Shown: positions 1 through 6,794 of the stretch, one piece after another
Numbering within the stretch: position 1 is the stretch's first letter
How the letters are laid out: each line of letters begins with the position of its first letter
DNA from: an uncultured Eubacteriales bacterium
GTDB lineage: Bacteria > Bacillota > Clostridia > Oscillospirales > Oscillospiraceae
Direction: 5' to 3'
Assembly: GCA_900321335.1 (NCBI GenBank)
Contig: ONVR01000313.1
Span: 1 to 11,552 of the forward strand
Length of the DNA: 11,552 nt
Notes under the pieces: generated by a model
What the model was told of the DNA's origin: nothing
Databases searched by the model: none
The model's input: the letters and a program-made list of their open reading frames with translations, nothing else
Made by a program: the position numbers and the translations under genes

Positions 1-1872
1 CGCCTCTGCCGGGACGGGGGCCGCCTCCGGGGGCAGGGGCCGGTGCCAGATGATGTCGTAGTTGTTCCGGATCTGCATCACCCGGTCCCCCTCCCGGAAC
101 ACGTACTCGCCGAAGGCCGTCTCGTGCTTGCCGGGGGCGGGGGGATTCACCGCCGCCTGGAGCAGCCGGTTGAGGTTGTCCGTGCCCGTGTCGTGCTTCC
201 GGGTGGGGGAGAGCACCTGGATCTGCTCCGGGGCGATGCCCATGTTTTGGGGCAGCCGCTGGGCGCAGAGCTGCACGATGGTCTCCGCCGTCTTCTGGGC
301 GGAGGTCCGGCGGAGCATGAAAAAGTCCCCGCTGTTTTCCCGCAGGTCCGGCACCTGCCCCCGGTTGATGGCGTGGGCGGACAGGACGATCCGGCTCTGC
401 CGGGCCTGGCGGAAGATCTCCGTCAGGGTCACCGTGGGCACGGCGCCGCTGCGGATGATGTCGGAGAACACGTTGCCCGGCCCCACGGAGGGGAGCTGGT
501 CCGCGTCTCCCACCAGGATCAGACGGCAGCCGGGCCGCAGGGCCCGCAGCAGGGCCGCCATCAGGCGGACGTCCACCATGGAGGTCTCGTCCATGATCAC
601 CGCGTCGCAGGCAATGGGCTCGGCGGCGTTGTGCTCAAATACCACCTTGTCGTTCTCCGCCATGGCGGCCCCCAGGAGCCGGTGGATGGTGCTGGCCTCG
701 TGCCCGGTCAGCTCCGTCATGCGCTTGGCCGCCCGGCCCGTGGGGGCGCAGAGCTGGGTTTTCAGCGCCATGGTCTCGAACAGGGATAAGATCCCCCTGA
801 CCACGGTGGTTTTGCCCGTGCCGGGCCCTCCCGTGAGGACCATGACCCGGCTGCGCAGGGCCAGGGCCACGGCCTGCCGCTGCTGCCGGGCGTAGGTGAT
901 CCCCAGGGCCGCCTCGATCCGGGCCACGGCGGTGTCGTCCGCGGCCTGCTCCGAACAGGGCCAGCTTGCCAGAAAGGACAGCTGCCGGGCCACGGCGACC
1001 TCGTCTTCATAGATCTCCGCCAGGTAGCAGGCGTCCTGCCCCGCCACGGGGCTGTTGACGATATAGCCCCCGTCGCACAGGGCCTGGAGGGCCTCTTCGA
1101 TGAGCTCCCGGGGAGCCTCAATGAGCTGGTACGTGGCGCCCAGGAGCTTTTCCCGGGGCAGGAAGGTGTGGCCGTTGTTCAGATTGTGCCGCAGCTCAAA
1201 GAGCACGGCGGCCTCCACCCGCTCCTGACAGTCGGGGGCAAAGCCCAATTCCAGCGCCATGGCGTCGGCCTCGAAGAAGTCCGCGCCGAAGTCCTCGCCC
1301 ACCATGACGTAGGGGTTTGCCTTCACCGCCTCCAGCGCCTCGTCCCCGTAGACCCGGTACAGGGCCACGGCCACCCCGGGCCGGATGGAAAACCGGGAGA
1401 GGAACTCCATCAGCCGCCGCAGGCCCACCTGCCGGCGGTACCAGGCCCCGATCTGCAGGGCCAGCTTCCGGGAGATGCCCCGGACGGCGGCGAGCTTTTC
1501 CGGCTCGTTTTCCATGACCGTCAGGGTGTCGTCCCCGAACTTGTCCACGATGTCCCTGGCCTTGGCGGGGCCCACGTTTTTGATGGCGCCGCTGGCAAGG
1601 TATTTGTAAATGGCCTGCTTGCCCTGGGGCATCTGCCGCTGGGCGTACTCGGCCTTGAACTGCTCGCCGTAGGAGGCGTGGGTGGTCCACTGACCGGTGA
1701 GCAGCAGCTGTTCGCCGGGGCCCACGCCGGGCATACAGCCCACGGCGGTGACCACACCCTCGCCCGTGTCCAGGCGCATGACCGTATAGCCGTTTTCGGG
1801 ATTCTGATAGACCACGGCCACCACGCTGCCCTCCAGCTGTTCCGGCTGGCGGGGTTCGCCGGGCTGCTGCAT
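1..1872 (-). CDS. recD2: RecD2-type ATP-dependent DNA helicase, C-terminus cut by window edge
   Basis: This is a superfamily 1B 5'-3' DNA helicase of the RecD2 type, which acts in DNA repair and replication-fork maintenance without RecBC. The reading frame is open for 624 codons from ATG 1872 to base 1. An N-terminal OB-like region (about 10-85) is followed by helix-hairpin-helix DNA-binding segments (about 93-150, ASGAIKNVGP). The motor follows: Walker A GGPGTGKT at 348-355, Walker B DETSMVD at 428-434, motif III GDADQLPSVGPG at 455-466, and LTEIFRQ at 483-489. The long N-terminal extension before Walker A separates RecD2 from the RecD subunit of RecBCD. Family members are roughly 720-800 residues, so about 100-170 residues with the last helicase motifs lie outside. 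The start is set by AGGAGG at 1886-1881, eight bases before ATG. It is divergent from the next gene. Motifs are seen directly; the repair role is family knowledge. Confidence 0.95.
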   Translation of the reverse strand, partial: MQQPGEPRQPEQLEGSVVAVVYQNPENGYTVMRLDTGEGVVTAVGCMPGVGPGEQLLLTGQWTTHASYGEQFKAEYAQRQMPQGKQAIYKYLASGAIKNVGPAKARDIVDKFGDDTLTVMENEPEKLAAVRGISRKLALQIGAWYRRQVGLRRLMEFLSRFSIRPGVAVALYRVYGDEALEAVKANPYVMVGEDFGADFFEADAMALELGFAPDCQERVEAAVLFELRHNLNNGHTFLPREKLLGATYQLIEAPRELIEEALQALCDGGYIVNSPVAGQDACYLAEIYEDEVAVARQLSFLASWPCSEQAADDTAVARIEAALGITYARQQRQAVALALRSRVMVLTGGPGTGKTTVVRGILSLFETMALKTQLCAPTGRAAKRMTELTGHEASTIHRLLGAAMAENDKVVFEHNAAEPIACDAVIMDETSMVDVRLMAALLRALRPGCRLILVGDADQLPSVGPGNVFSDIIRSGAVPTVTLTEIFRQARQSRIVLSAHAINRGQVPDLRENSGDFFMLRRTSAQKTAETIVQLCAQRLPQNMGIAPEQIQVLSPTRKHDTGTDNLNRLLQAAVNPPAPGKHETAFGEYVFREGDRVMQIRNNYDIIWHRPLPPEAAPVPAEA

Positions 1873-1903
1873 CTGCCTCACCTCCTGTAAAAATAACCAT
1901 ATT

Positions 1904-1933
1904 ATTGTACCACATCCGCCCCGGCCGCGACAA
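1904..1933 (-). promoter_or_regulatory. Promoter of recD2 (extended -10)
   Basis: On the minus strand, TTGTCG (1933-1928) is separated by 18 bases from TACAAT (1909-1904), and TGG lies directly before the -10, making an extended -10. Transcription would start near 1897, giving a leader of about 25 bases that holds the AGGAGG site. This is a sequence match only. Confidence 0.5.
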
Positions 1934-1949
1934 GTATCTGCCGGGAATT

Positions 1950-1979
1950 GTGTCACGGCGGCGGGGAGCGGCATATGGT
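1950..1979 (+). promoter_or_regulatory. Weak candidate promoter for the gene at 2004
   Basis: GTGTCA (1950-1955) and TATGGT (1974-1979) are 18 bases apart in the short divergent region between recD2 and the GTG at 2004. The -35 matches consensus at four of six bases. It would give a leader of about 20 bases carrying AGGAGGG. The match is weak and is supported mainly by position. Confidence 0.25.
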
Positions 1980-2003
1980 AATAGCAGGAGAGGAGGGACG
2001 CCT

Positions 2004-2372
2004 GTGCTGACATCTGCCCTGGCGGCGGCGCTGCTGTGCACCGCCGTGCTGCTCACCGTCCACGCCGTCCGGTTTTTTACCCGGCTCTCCGGGGGCGAGA
2101 CCCCGGCGCCGGACCGGGAGACGGTCATCGACCCGGAGGGCCTGACCCCGGCGCGTCTCCAGGACCGGGTGGCGGCCGCCCTGCAGGCGGACAGAGAAGC
2201 CGCGGTGGTCATCGAAACGGCGGGGCTGGATCCCCTTTGCCGCCGCTGCGGGGAGATCCTGGCCCGGCGGGAGCCCCGGGTGATTTTGCGGGACAAGGGG
2301 GCGCCGGCGGTTGCAAACGGGGAAAAACTGTGGTATGGTAAAGGGACAACAAGAGCAAAAGGGGCCATACCG
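2004..2372 (+). CDS. Unrecognised membrane-anchored segment, open in frame into the downstream carbamoyltransferase
   Basis: I do not recognise this protein. AGGAGG at 1991-1996 lies seven bases before GTG 2004, a well-formed start. The first 24 residues form a hydrophobic helix (TSALAAALLCTAVLLTVHAV) followed by Arg, like a signal anchor. A soluble part of about 90 residues follows, with a CxxC pair (C79, C82) in DPLCRRCGEIL. Third codon positions are strongly G/C up to about 2310, so this looks like true coding sequence. There is no stop in this frame before the ATG of the carbamoyltransferase at 2373. Read through, the product would be 455 residues ending at 3371. The last 20-30 codons overlap an AT-richer promoter region and look less like protein. 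Either the stop was lost, a frameshift lies near the end (a shifted frame would end at TAA 2339-2341 or at TGA 2374-2376), or a tethered fusion is made. The end given here is only the junction, not a stop codon. Confidence 0.5.
2311..2339 (+). promoter_or_regulatory. Promoter for the carbamoyltransferase gene, inside the upstream reading frame
   Basis: TTGCAA (2311-2316) and TATGGT (2334-2339) are separated by 17 bases, and TG at 2331-2332 gives an extended -10. The local drop in G/C fits a promoter. Transcription would start near 2346, about 27 bases before ATG 2373. This supports independent expression of the enzyme from ATG 2373. Confidence 0.5.
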
Positions 2373-3371
2373 ATGAATCTGAAAAACAGAAGCTTTCTCA
2401 CCCTCCGGGACTTCACGCCGGAGGAGATCCTCTACCTGCTGGACCTGGCGGCGGAGCTGAAGGACAAGAAAAAGCGGGGGATCCCCGTGGACAACTGGCG
2501 GGGCAAGAACATCGCCCTGATCTTTGAAAAGACCTCCACCCGGACCCGCTGCGCCTTTGAGGTGGCCGCCCACGACATGGGCATGGGGGTGACGTATCTG
2601 GACCCCTCCGGCTCTCAGATCGGGAAAAAGGAGTCCATCAAGGACACAGCCCGGGTCCTGGGCCGGATGTTTGACGGCATCGAGTACCGTGGCTTCGGCC
2701 AGCAGATCGTCCAGACCCTGGCGGAATACGCCGGGGTGCCCGTGTGGAACGGCCTGACCGACGAGTACCACCCCACCCAGATGCTGGCGGATATGCTCAC
2801 CGTCCGGGAGCACCTGGGACGGCTTGCGGGGGTGAAATTCGTCTACGTGGGGGACGCCCGGTTCAACACGGGCAACTCCCTGATGATCGTCTGCGCCAAG
2901 CTGGGGCTGGATTTCGTGGCCTGCGCCCCGAAAAAATACTGGCCTGACGCCGGGCTGGTGGAGACGTGCCGGACCTGGTGCGCCGCCTCCGGCGGCAGCA
3001 TCACCCTCACCGAGAACGTCGCCGAGGCGGCAGCCGGGGCCGACGTGATCAGCACCGACGTGTGGGTCTCCATGGGGGAGCCCGACGCGGTATGGGAGGA
3101 GCGTATCCGGGATCTGCGGCCCTATCAGGTCAACGGGGCGATGATGGCCCTGGCAAAGCCCACCGCCATCTTCATGCACTGCCTGCCCGCCTTCCACGAC
3201 CTGGACACCGCCATCGGCAGGACCATCAGCGAGAAATTCGGCATCGACGAGATGGAGGTCACCGACGCCGTCTTTGAGAGCGAGCAGTCCGTGGTCTTTG
3301 ACGAGGCGGAAAACCGCATGCACACCATCAAGGCCGTCATGGCCGCCACTCTGGAGGAGACCGTCAGATAG
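2373..3371 (+). CDS. argF: Ornithine carbamoyltransferase
   Basis: This cytosolic enzyme transfers the carbamoyl group between carbamoyl phosphate and ornithine to give citrulline and phosphate. It serves arginine synthesis (ArgF) or, in reverse, arginine breakdown (ArcB). Its 332 residues match the family length. The carbamoyl-phosphate loop STRTR is at 55-59, HPTQ at 133-136, an ornithine-side motif DVWVSMGEP lies near 230, and the catalytic HCLPAFHD is at 269-276. The chosen start is ATG 2373, which begins MNLKNRSFLTL as family members do, with AAGGGG at 2359-2364 eight bases upstream and its own promoter. The same frame is open upstream to GTG 2004, so a longer membrane-anchored form is formally possible. 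No other arginine gene (argGH, arcA, arcC, carAB) is in view, so the ArgF/ArcB choice cannot be settled; the symbol is provisional. A tetR gene follows after 51 bp. Confidence 0.95.
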   Translation: MNLKNRSFLTLRDFTPEEILYLLDLAAELKDKKKRGIPVDNWRGKNIALIFEKTSTRTRCAFEVAAHDMGMGVTYLDPSGSQIGKKESIKDTARVLGRMFDGIEYRGFGQQIVQTLAEYAGVPVWNGLTDEYHPTQMLADMLTVREHLGRLAGVKFVYVGDARFNTGNSLMIVCAKLGLDFVACAPKKYWPDAGLVETCRTWCAASGGSITLTENVAEAAAGADVISTDVWVSMGEPDAVWEERIRDLRPYQVNGAMMALAKPTAIFMHCLPAFHDLDTAIGRTISEKFGIDEMEVTDAVFESEQSVVFDEAENRMHTIKAVMAATLEETVR

Positions 3372-3422
3372 CCCGAAAGAGCCTGGGCGCCGCTTGCGCC
3401 CGGAACCGGTTAGGAGGTCGAA

Positions 3423-4010
3423 ATGCCCAATTTCACAAAAAAAGCCATCCAGGAGACGTTTCTTCGGCTTCTGGATGAAAAACCCCTGAATCAGATCACT
3501 GTCAAGCAGATCGTGGAGACCTGCGGCATCAACCGGAACTCCTTTTATTACCACTACCGGGACATCCCCGGTCTGATCGAGGAGATCGTGACCCAGGCGG
3601 CGGACCGGATCATCCGGGAGCACCCCGCGGTGGACTCCATCGAGGAGGCGCTCACGGCCACCATCGACTTTGCCGCGGAGAACCGGCGGGCCATTTTGCA
3701 CATCTACCGGTCCGTGAACCGGGATCTGTTTGAACAGTACCTGTGGAAGGTCTGCGACTACGTGATCACCGCCTACGGCAACACGGCCTTTGCCGACGCC
3801 CGGATCAGCCGGTCCGACCGGAAGGTCCTCGAGCGGTTTTTCCGGTGCGAGTGCTTCGGCGTGGCCATCGAGTGGATGAACAGCAGGATGACCGATGAGA
3901 TCTACGCCTACATCAAGCGCCTGTGCGAGTTGTACAAGGGCCTTGTGGAGGACGCGGTCCGCGGCGGGCCGCTCCCGGAAAATTTAGACAAAACCGAACC
4001 CCGTGTCTGA
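3423..4010 (+). CDS. TetR/AcrR-family transcriptional regulator
   Basis: This is a 195-residue one-component regulator that should bind DNA as a dimer and release it on binding a ligand. The N-terminal helix-turn-helix spans about 26-45 (ITVKQIVETCGINRNSFYYHY), with the Tyr-rich recognition helix typical of the family. Residues 55-180 form the helical ligand and dimer domain, which resembles the C-terminal type found in DhaS-like regulators, though this sub-assignment is tentative. AGGAGG at 3412-3417 lies five bases before ATG. It may be co-transcribed with the carbamoyltransferase 51 bp upstream, since no clear promoter lies in the gap. Its stop codon lies in the loop of an intrinsic terminator, so transcription probably ends here and restarts for the transporter unit. 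The neighbouring transporter operon is its likely target; that is inference. Confidence 0.9.
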   Translation: MPNFTKKAIQETFLRLLDEKPLNQITVKQIVETCGINRNSFYYHYRDIPGLIEEIVTQAADRIIREHPAVDSIEEALTATIDFAAENRRAILHIYRSVNRDLFEQYLWKVCDYVITAYGNTAFADARISRSDRKVLERFFRCECFGVAIEWMNSRMTDEIYAYIKRLCELYKGLVEDAVRGGPLPENLDKTEPRV

Positions 4011-4031
4011 AAATCGGACACGGGGATTTTT
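3999..4031 (+). terminator. Intrinsic terminator overlapping the end of the tetR gene
   Basis: A perfect 9-bp stem, CCCCGTGTC (3999-4007) with GACACGGGG (4017-4025), has a 9-base loop and is followed by A then TTTTT (4027-4031). The rising arm is the last codons of the tetR gene and its TGA stop lies in the loop. This separates tetR transcription from the downstream unit. Confidence 0.8.
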
Positions 4032-4053
4032 CTGTCCGTTTTTTCCGGACGGA
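4031..4053 (+). promoter_or_regulatory. Candidate TetR-type operator palindrome
   Basis: TCTGTCCG (4031-4038) and CGGACGGA (4046-4053) are inverted copies matching at seven of eight positions across a 7-base T-rich spacer. The size and symmetry fit a TetR-family operator. It lies just after the tetR terminator and 37 bases before the first gene of the transporter unit. A weak -10-like TAAACT (4062-4067) lies just downstream, which would place the palindrome over the -35 region. Binding is not shown by sequence alone. Confidence 0.35.
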
Positions 4054-4089
4054 AGCCGGCCTAAACTGAAAACCAAGGAGGCGAGCGCC

Positions 4090-4698
4090 GTGAAAATGAG
4101 ATCGGTTACAGCCATGCGTGTGGCCAAGGTGGGGTACATCGTCATGTCCCTGATCCTCTGCGCGCTGGGCGTGTGTTTTCTGGTCCGCCCCGATCTGCTG
4201 GCGGGGATCCTCGCGGTCATTCTGGGGATCGCCCTGCTGGTTTTCGGTGCGGTCAAGCTGGTGGGGTACTTTTCCAGAGACCTGTTCCGGCTGGCGTTTC
4301 AATACGATCTGGAGCTGGGGGTCCTCTCCGTGGTGCTGGGGATCCTTCTGCTGCTGCGGCCCGTGGAGAGCCTGAGCGTCCTGCTGGCGGCGCTTGGCGT
4401 GGCCGTGCTGGCCGACGCCCTGTTCAAGGTGCGCATCGCCCGGGACGCCCGTCGCTTCGGCATCCGCCCCTGGTGGGTCATCCTGGCGCTGGCGCTGGTA
4501 TCCGGCGCCCTGGGGGTTTTGCTGCTGCTGCGGCCCTGGCGGAGCGCACAGGTCCTGACGGCCCTGCTGGGCGTGGGGCTGCTGGCGACGGGAGCGCTCA
4601 ATTTCGCCGTGGCGGTGAGCACCGTGAAGATCGTGAAAAATCAATACCCCGACGTGATCGAGTCGGAGGCGTATGCGTGGAAGGACGAGGTATTATGA
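4090..4698 (+). CDS. DUF308/HdeD-like six-helix membrane protein
   Basis: This 202-residue integral membrane protein has six predicted transmembrane segments (about 14-33, 37-58, 74-92, 95-112, 127-148 and 152-175). Each pair is a hydrophobic hairpin of the form LGI(A/L)LLxxG..., ending in RP before the next helix, typical of the DUF308/HdeD family. In enteric bacteria HdeD is linked to acid resistance; no specific activity is known for this branch. The start is GTG 4090, because AGGAGG (4076-4081) lies eight bases upstream. An in-frame ATG at 4096 is less well placed, and the more distant ATG at 4003 lies inside the tetR gene and its terminator. The TGA stop overlaps the next ATG (ATGA, 4695-4698), implying translational coupling with the transporter. 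It may be an accessory subunit of that transporter. Confidence 0.8.
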   Translation: MKMRSVTAMRVAKVGYIVMSLILCALGVCFLVRPDLLAGILAVILGIALLVFGAVKLVGYFSRDLFRLAFQYDLELGVLSVVLGILLLLRPVESLSVLLAALGVAVLADALFKVRIARDARRFGIRPWWVILALALVSGALGVLLLLRPWRSAQVLTALLGVGLLATGALNFAVAVSTVKIVKNQYPDVIESEAYAWKDEVL

Positions 4699-6794
4699 GA
4701 TTTTCCCAAGGCGTGGTCAGGCACCGGGTCCTGATCCTGATCGTGACGCTGGCCCTGATGGTGCCGGCGGCGCTGGGCTACGTGAACACCCGGGTCAACT
4801 ACGACATGCTGGACTATCTGCCGGCGGATATGGATACGGTCGTCGGCCAGAACGAACTGATGGAGGAATTCGGCAAGGGCGCCTTCTCCTTTCTCATCGT
4901 GGAGAACATGCCGGCCAAGGACGTGGCGGCCCTGAAGGAAAAGATCAGTCAGGTAGATCACGTGGAGTCGGTGCTCTGGTACGACTCCCTGGCGGACCTT
5001 TCCGTTCCCATGGAACTGCTGCCGGAGGAGCTGTACGACGCTTTTAATACGGAAAACGCCACCATGATGGCGGTGTTCTTCGACAGCGCCACCTCCGCCG
5101 ACGTGACCATGGAGGCCATCCGCCAGATCCGCAGCGCCGCCGGGGAGCAGTGTTTCGTTTCCGGCATGTCCGCCCTGGTGACAGACCTGAAGGATCTGTG
5201 CGAGAAGGAAGAGCCCGTTTACGTGGTCATCGCCGTGGTCCTGGCCCTGGCTGCCATGCTGCTGTTTCTGGACAATTATCTGGCGCCGGTGTTTTTCCTC
5301 CTGTGCATCGGGATGATGGTGCTGCTGAATCTGGGCACCAACTTCTTCCTGGGGGAGATCTCTTACATCACCAAGGCCCTGGCCGCGGTGCTGCAGCTGG
5401 CGGTGACCATGGACTATTCCATCTTTCTGTGGAACAGCTTCCATGAGCAGCTCTCCCGCTGCCAGGATCCCAAGGAGGCCATGGCCAACGCTATCCAGAG
5501 GACCCTCACCAGCGTGGTGGGAAGCTCCATCACCACGGTGGCCGGCTTTATCGCCCTGTGCTTTATGAGCTTTACCATGGGCAGGGACCTGGGCATCGTC
5601 ATGGCCAAGGGCGTCGTTCTGGGCGTGATCGGCTGTGTGACGGTGCTGCCCGCGCTGATCCTGGTGTTGTATAAACCCCTGCAGAAGGCCCAACACCGGA
5701 CGCTGATCCCCAGAATGGATAAGCTCGCGGCCGGGATCGTAAAGGTGTTTCCCCTGTTTCTGGTGATCTTTGTGCTGCTCATTCCTCCCGCTTATTACGG
5801 GTACAGCAGGACCAACGACGAGGTGTATTACGACCTGGGCCAGTGCCTGCCCCAGGATATCCGCTACGTGGTGGCCAACACAAAGCTCCGGGAGGAGTTT
5901 GACGTGGCCTCCACCCACATGGTGCTGGTGGACGCGGACCTTCCGGCAAAGCAGGTCCGGTCCATGGCGGCGGCAATGGAACAGGTGGACGGCGTCAAGT
6001 ACGTGCTGAGCCTGGAGTCTCTGGTGGGGGCCCGGGTGCCGGAGGAGATGCTGCCGGCGTCCGTGACGGGCATGCTGAAAAGCGGCCGGTGGGAGCTGAT
6101 GCTCATCAACTCCCGGTACCGCCCCGCCAGCGACGAGGTCAATCGGCAGATCGACGCGCTCAACGCCATTTTGAAGCAATACGATCCGGACGGTATGCTC
6201 ATCGGCGAGGCCCCCTGCATGAAGGATATGATCCAGACCACGGGCCACGATTTCCAGGTTGTCAATCTGGTGTCCATCCTGCTGGTGTTTTGTATCATCC
6301 TGCTGGTTGAGAAGAGCCTGTCCCTGCCCGTGATCCTCATTGCGGTCATCGAGGCGGCGATTTTCATCAATCTGGGGCTGCCCCACTATCTGGGTCAGAA
6401 TCTGCCCTTTATCGCCCCGATCTGCATCAGCACCATTCAGCTGGGCGCCACGGTGGACTACGCCATCCTGATGACCACCCGGTATCAGTCGGAGCGCCTG
6501 GCCGGCGCGGCGCCGAAGCAGGCCGTCACCACGGCGCTGTCCAAGGCCATCCCCTCGGTCCTTGTGTCCGGTATGGGCCTGTTTGCCGCCACCTTCGGCG
6601 TGGCCGTATATTCGGATATCGACATCATCAGCTCCATGTGCATGCTGATGGCGCGGGGCGCCGTCATCAGTATGGTAATGGTCATTCTGTTCCTGCCCGC
6701 GCTGCTGCGTCTTTGCGACGGGGTGATCTGCAAGACCACCCTGGGCATGGGACATTTGCGTAAAAAGGAAAAAACGGAGGTTCGTGTAAAATGA
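4695..6794 (+). CDS. MMPL-family (RND superfamily) transporter
   Basis: This 699-residue exporter-type permease has the duplicated RND plan. TM1 (about 10-28) is followed by an outer domain (about 29-172) and a bundle of five helices (174 to about 325). Then come TM7 (about 345-365), a second outer domain to about 515, and five more helices ending near 680. Each half carries an Asp-Tyr pair in the equivalent of TM4: TMDYSIFLW (D240, Y241) and ATVDYAILMTTRY (D588, Y589). In MMPL proteins these pairs take part in proton relay. MMPL proteins usually export lipids or other hydrophobic molecules; the substrate here is unknown. The gene shares ATGA with the DUF308 gene upstream (4695-4698) and with the secreted-protein gene downstream (6791-6794), so the three are probably translated together. 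The start is ATG 4695 with AAGGA at 4681-4685; the frame is open further upstream but in another gene's coding region. Confidence 0.93.
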   Translation: MRFSQGVVRHRVLILIVTLALMVPAALGYVNTRVNYDMLDYLPADMDTVVGQNELMEEFGKGAFSFLIVENMPAKDVAALKEKISQVDHVESVLWYDSLADLSVPMELLPEELYDAFNTENATMMAVFFDSATSADVTMEAIRQIRSAAGEQCFVSGMSALVTDLKDLCEKEEPVYVVIAVVLALAAMLLFLDNYLAPVFFLLCIGMMVLLNLGTNFFLGEISYITKALAAVLQLAVTMDYSIFLWNSFHEQLSRCQDPKEAMANAIQRTLTSVVGSSITTVAGFIALCFMSFTMGRDLGIVMAKGVVLGVIGCVTVLPALILVLYKPLQKAQHRTLIPRMDKLAAGIVKVFPLFLVIFVLLIPPAYYGYSRTNDEVYYDLGQCLPQDIRYVVANTKLREEFDVASTHMVLVDADLPAKQVRSMAAAMEQVDGVKYVLSLESLVGARVPEEMLPASVTGMLKSGRWELMLINSRYRPASDEVNRQIDALNAILKQYDPDGMLIGEAPCMKDMIQTTGHDFQVVNLVSILLVFCIILLVEKSLSLPVILIAVIEAAIFINLGLPHYLGQNLPFIAPICISTIQLGATVDYAILMTTRYQSERLAGAAPKQAVTTALSKAIPSVLVSGMGLFAATFGVAVYSDIDIISSMCMLMARGAVISMVMVILFLPALLRLCDGVICKTTLGMGHLRKKEKTEVRVK

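Noticed and set aside
43..895. Two plus-strand frames opposite recD2
   Set aside because: The minus strand carries all expected RecD2 motifs continuously; these frames are composition artefacts.
3385..3401. Hairpin GGGCGC/GCGCCC between the carbamoyltransferase and tetR genes as a terminator
   Set aside because: Stem of only 6 bp with no T-run after it, so it is unlikely to terminate.
1953..3701. Long minus-strand frame (582 codons) opposite the carbamoyltransferase
   Set aside because: It is antisense to a certain gene, is rich in Gly, His, Arg and Pro from high G/C, and shows no recognisable domain.
4003..4089. Earlier ATG start for the DUF308-like protein
   Set aside because: It would begin inside the tetR gene and its terminator; AGGAGG placed for GTG 4090 gives a better start.
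4173..4694. Upstream extension of the MMPL frame
   Set aside because: It is an Arg/Gly/Ala-rich overlap in the wrong frame of the DUF308 gene; ATG 4695 begins a proper first membrane helix.
4641..6755. Long minus-strand frame (704 codons) opposite the MMPL gene
   Set aside because: His/Gln/Gly-rich antisense shadow of a clear transporter gene with conserved motifs on the plus strand.
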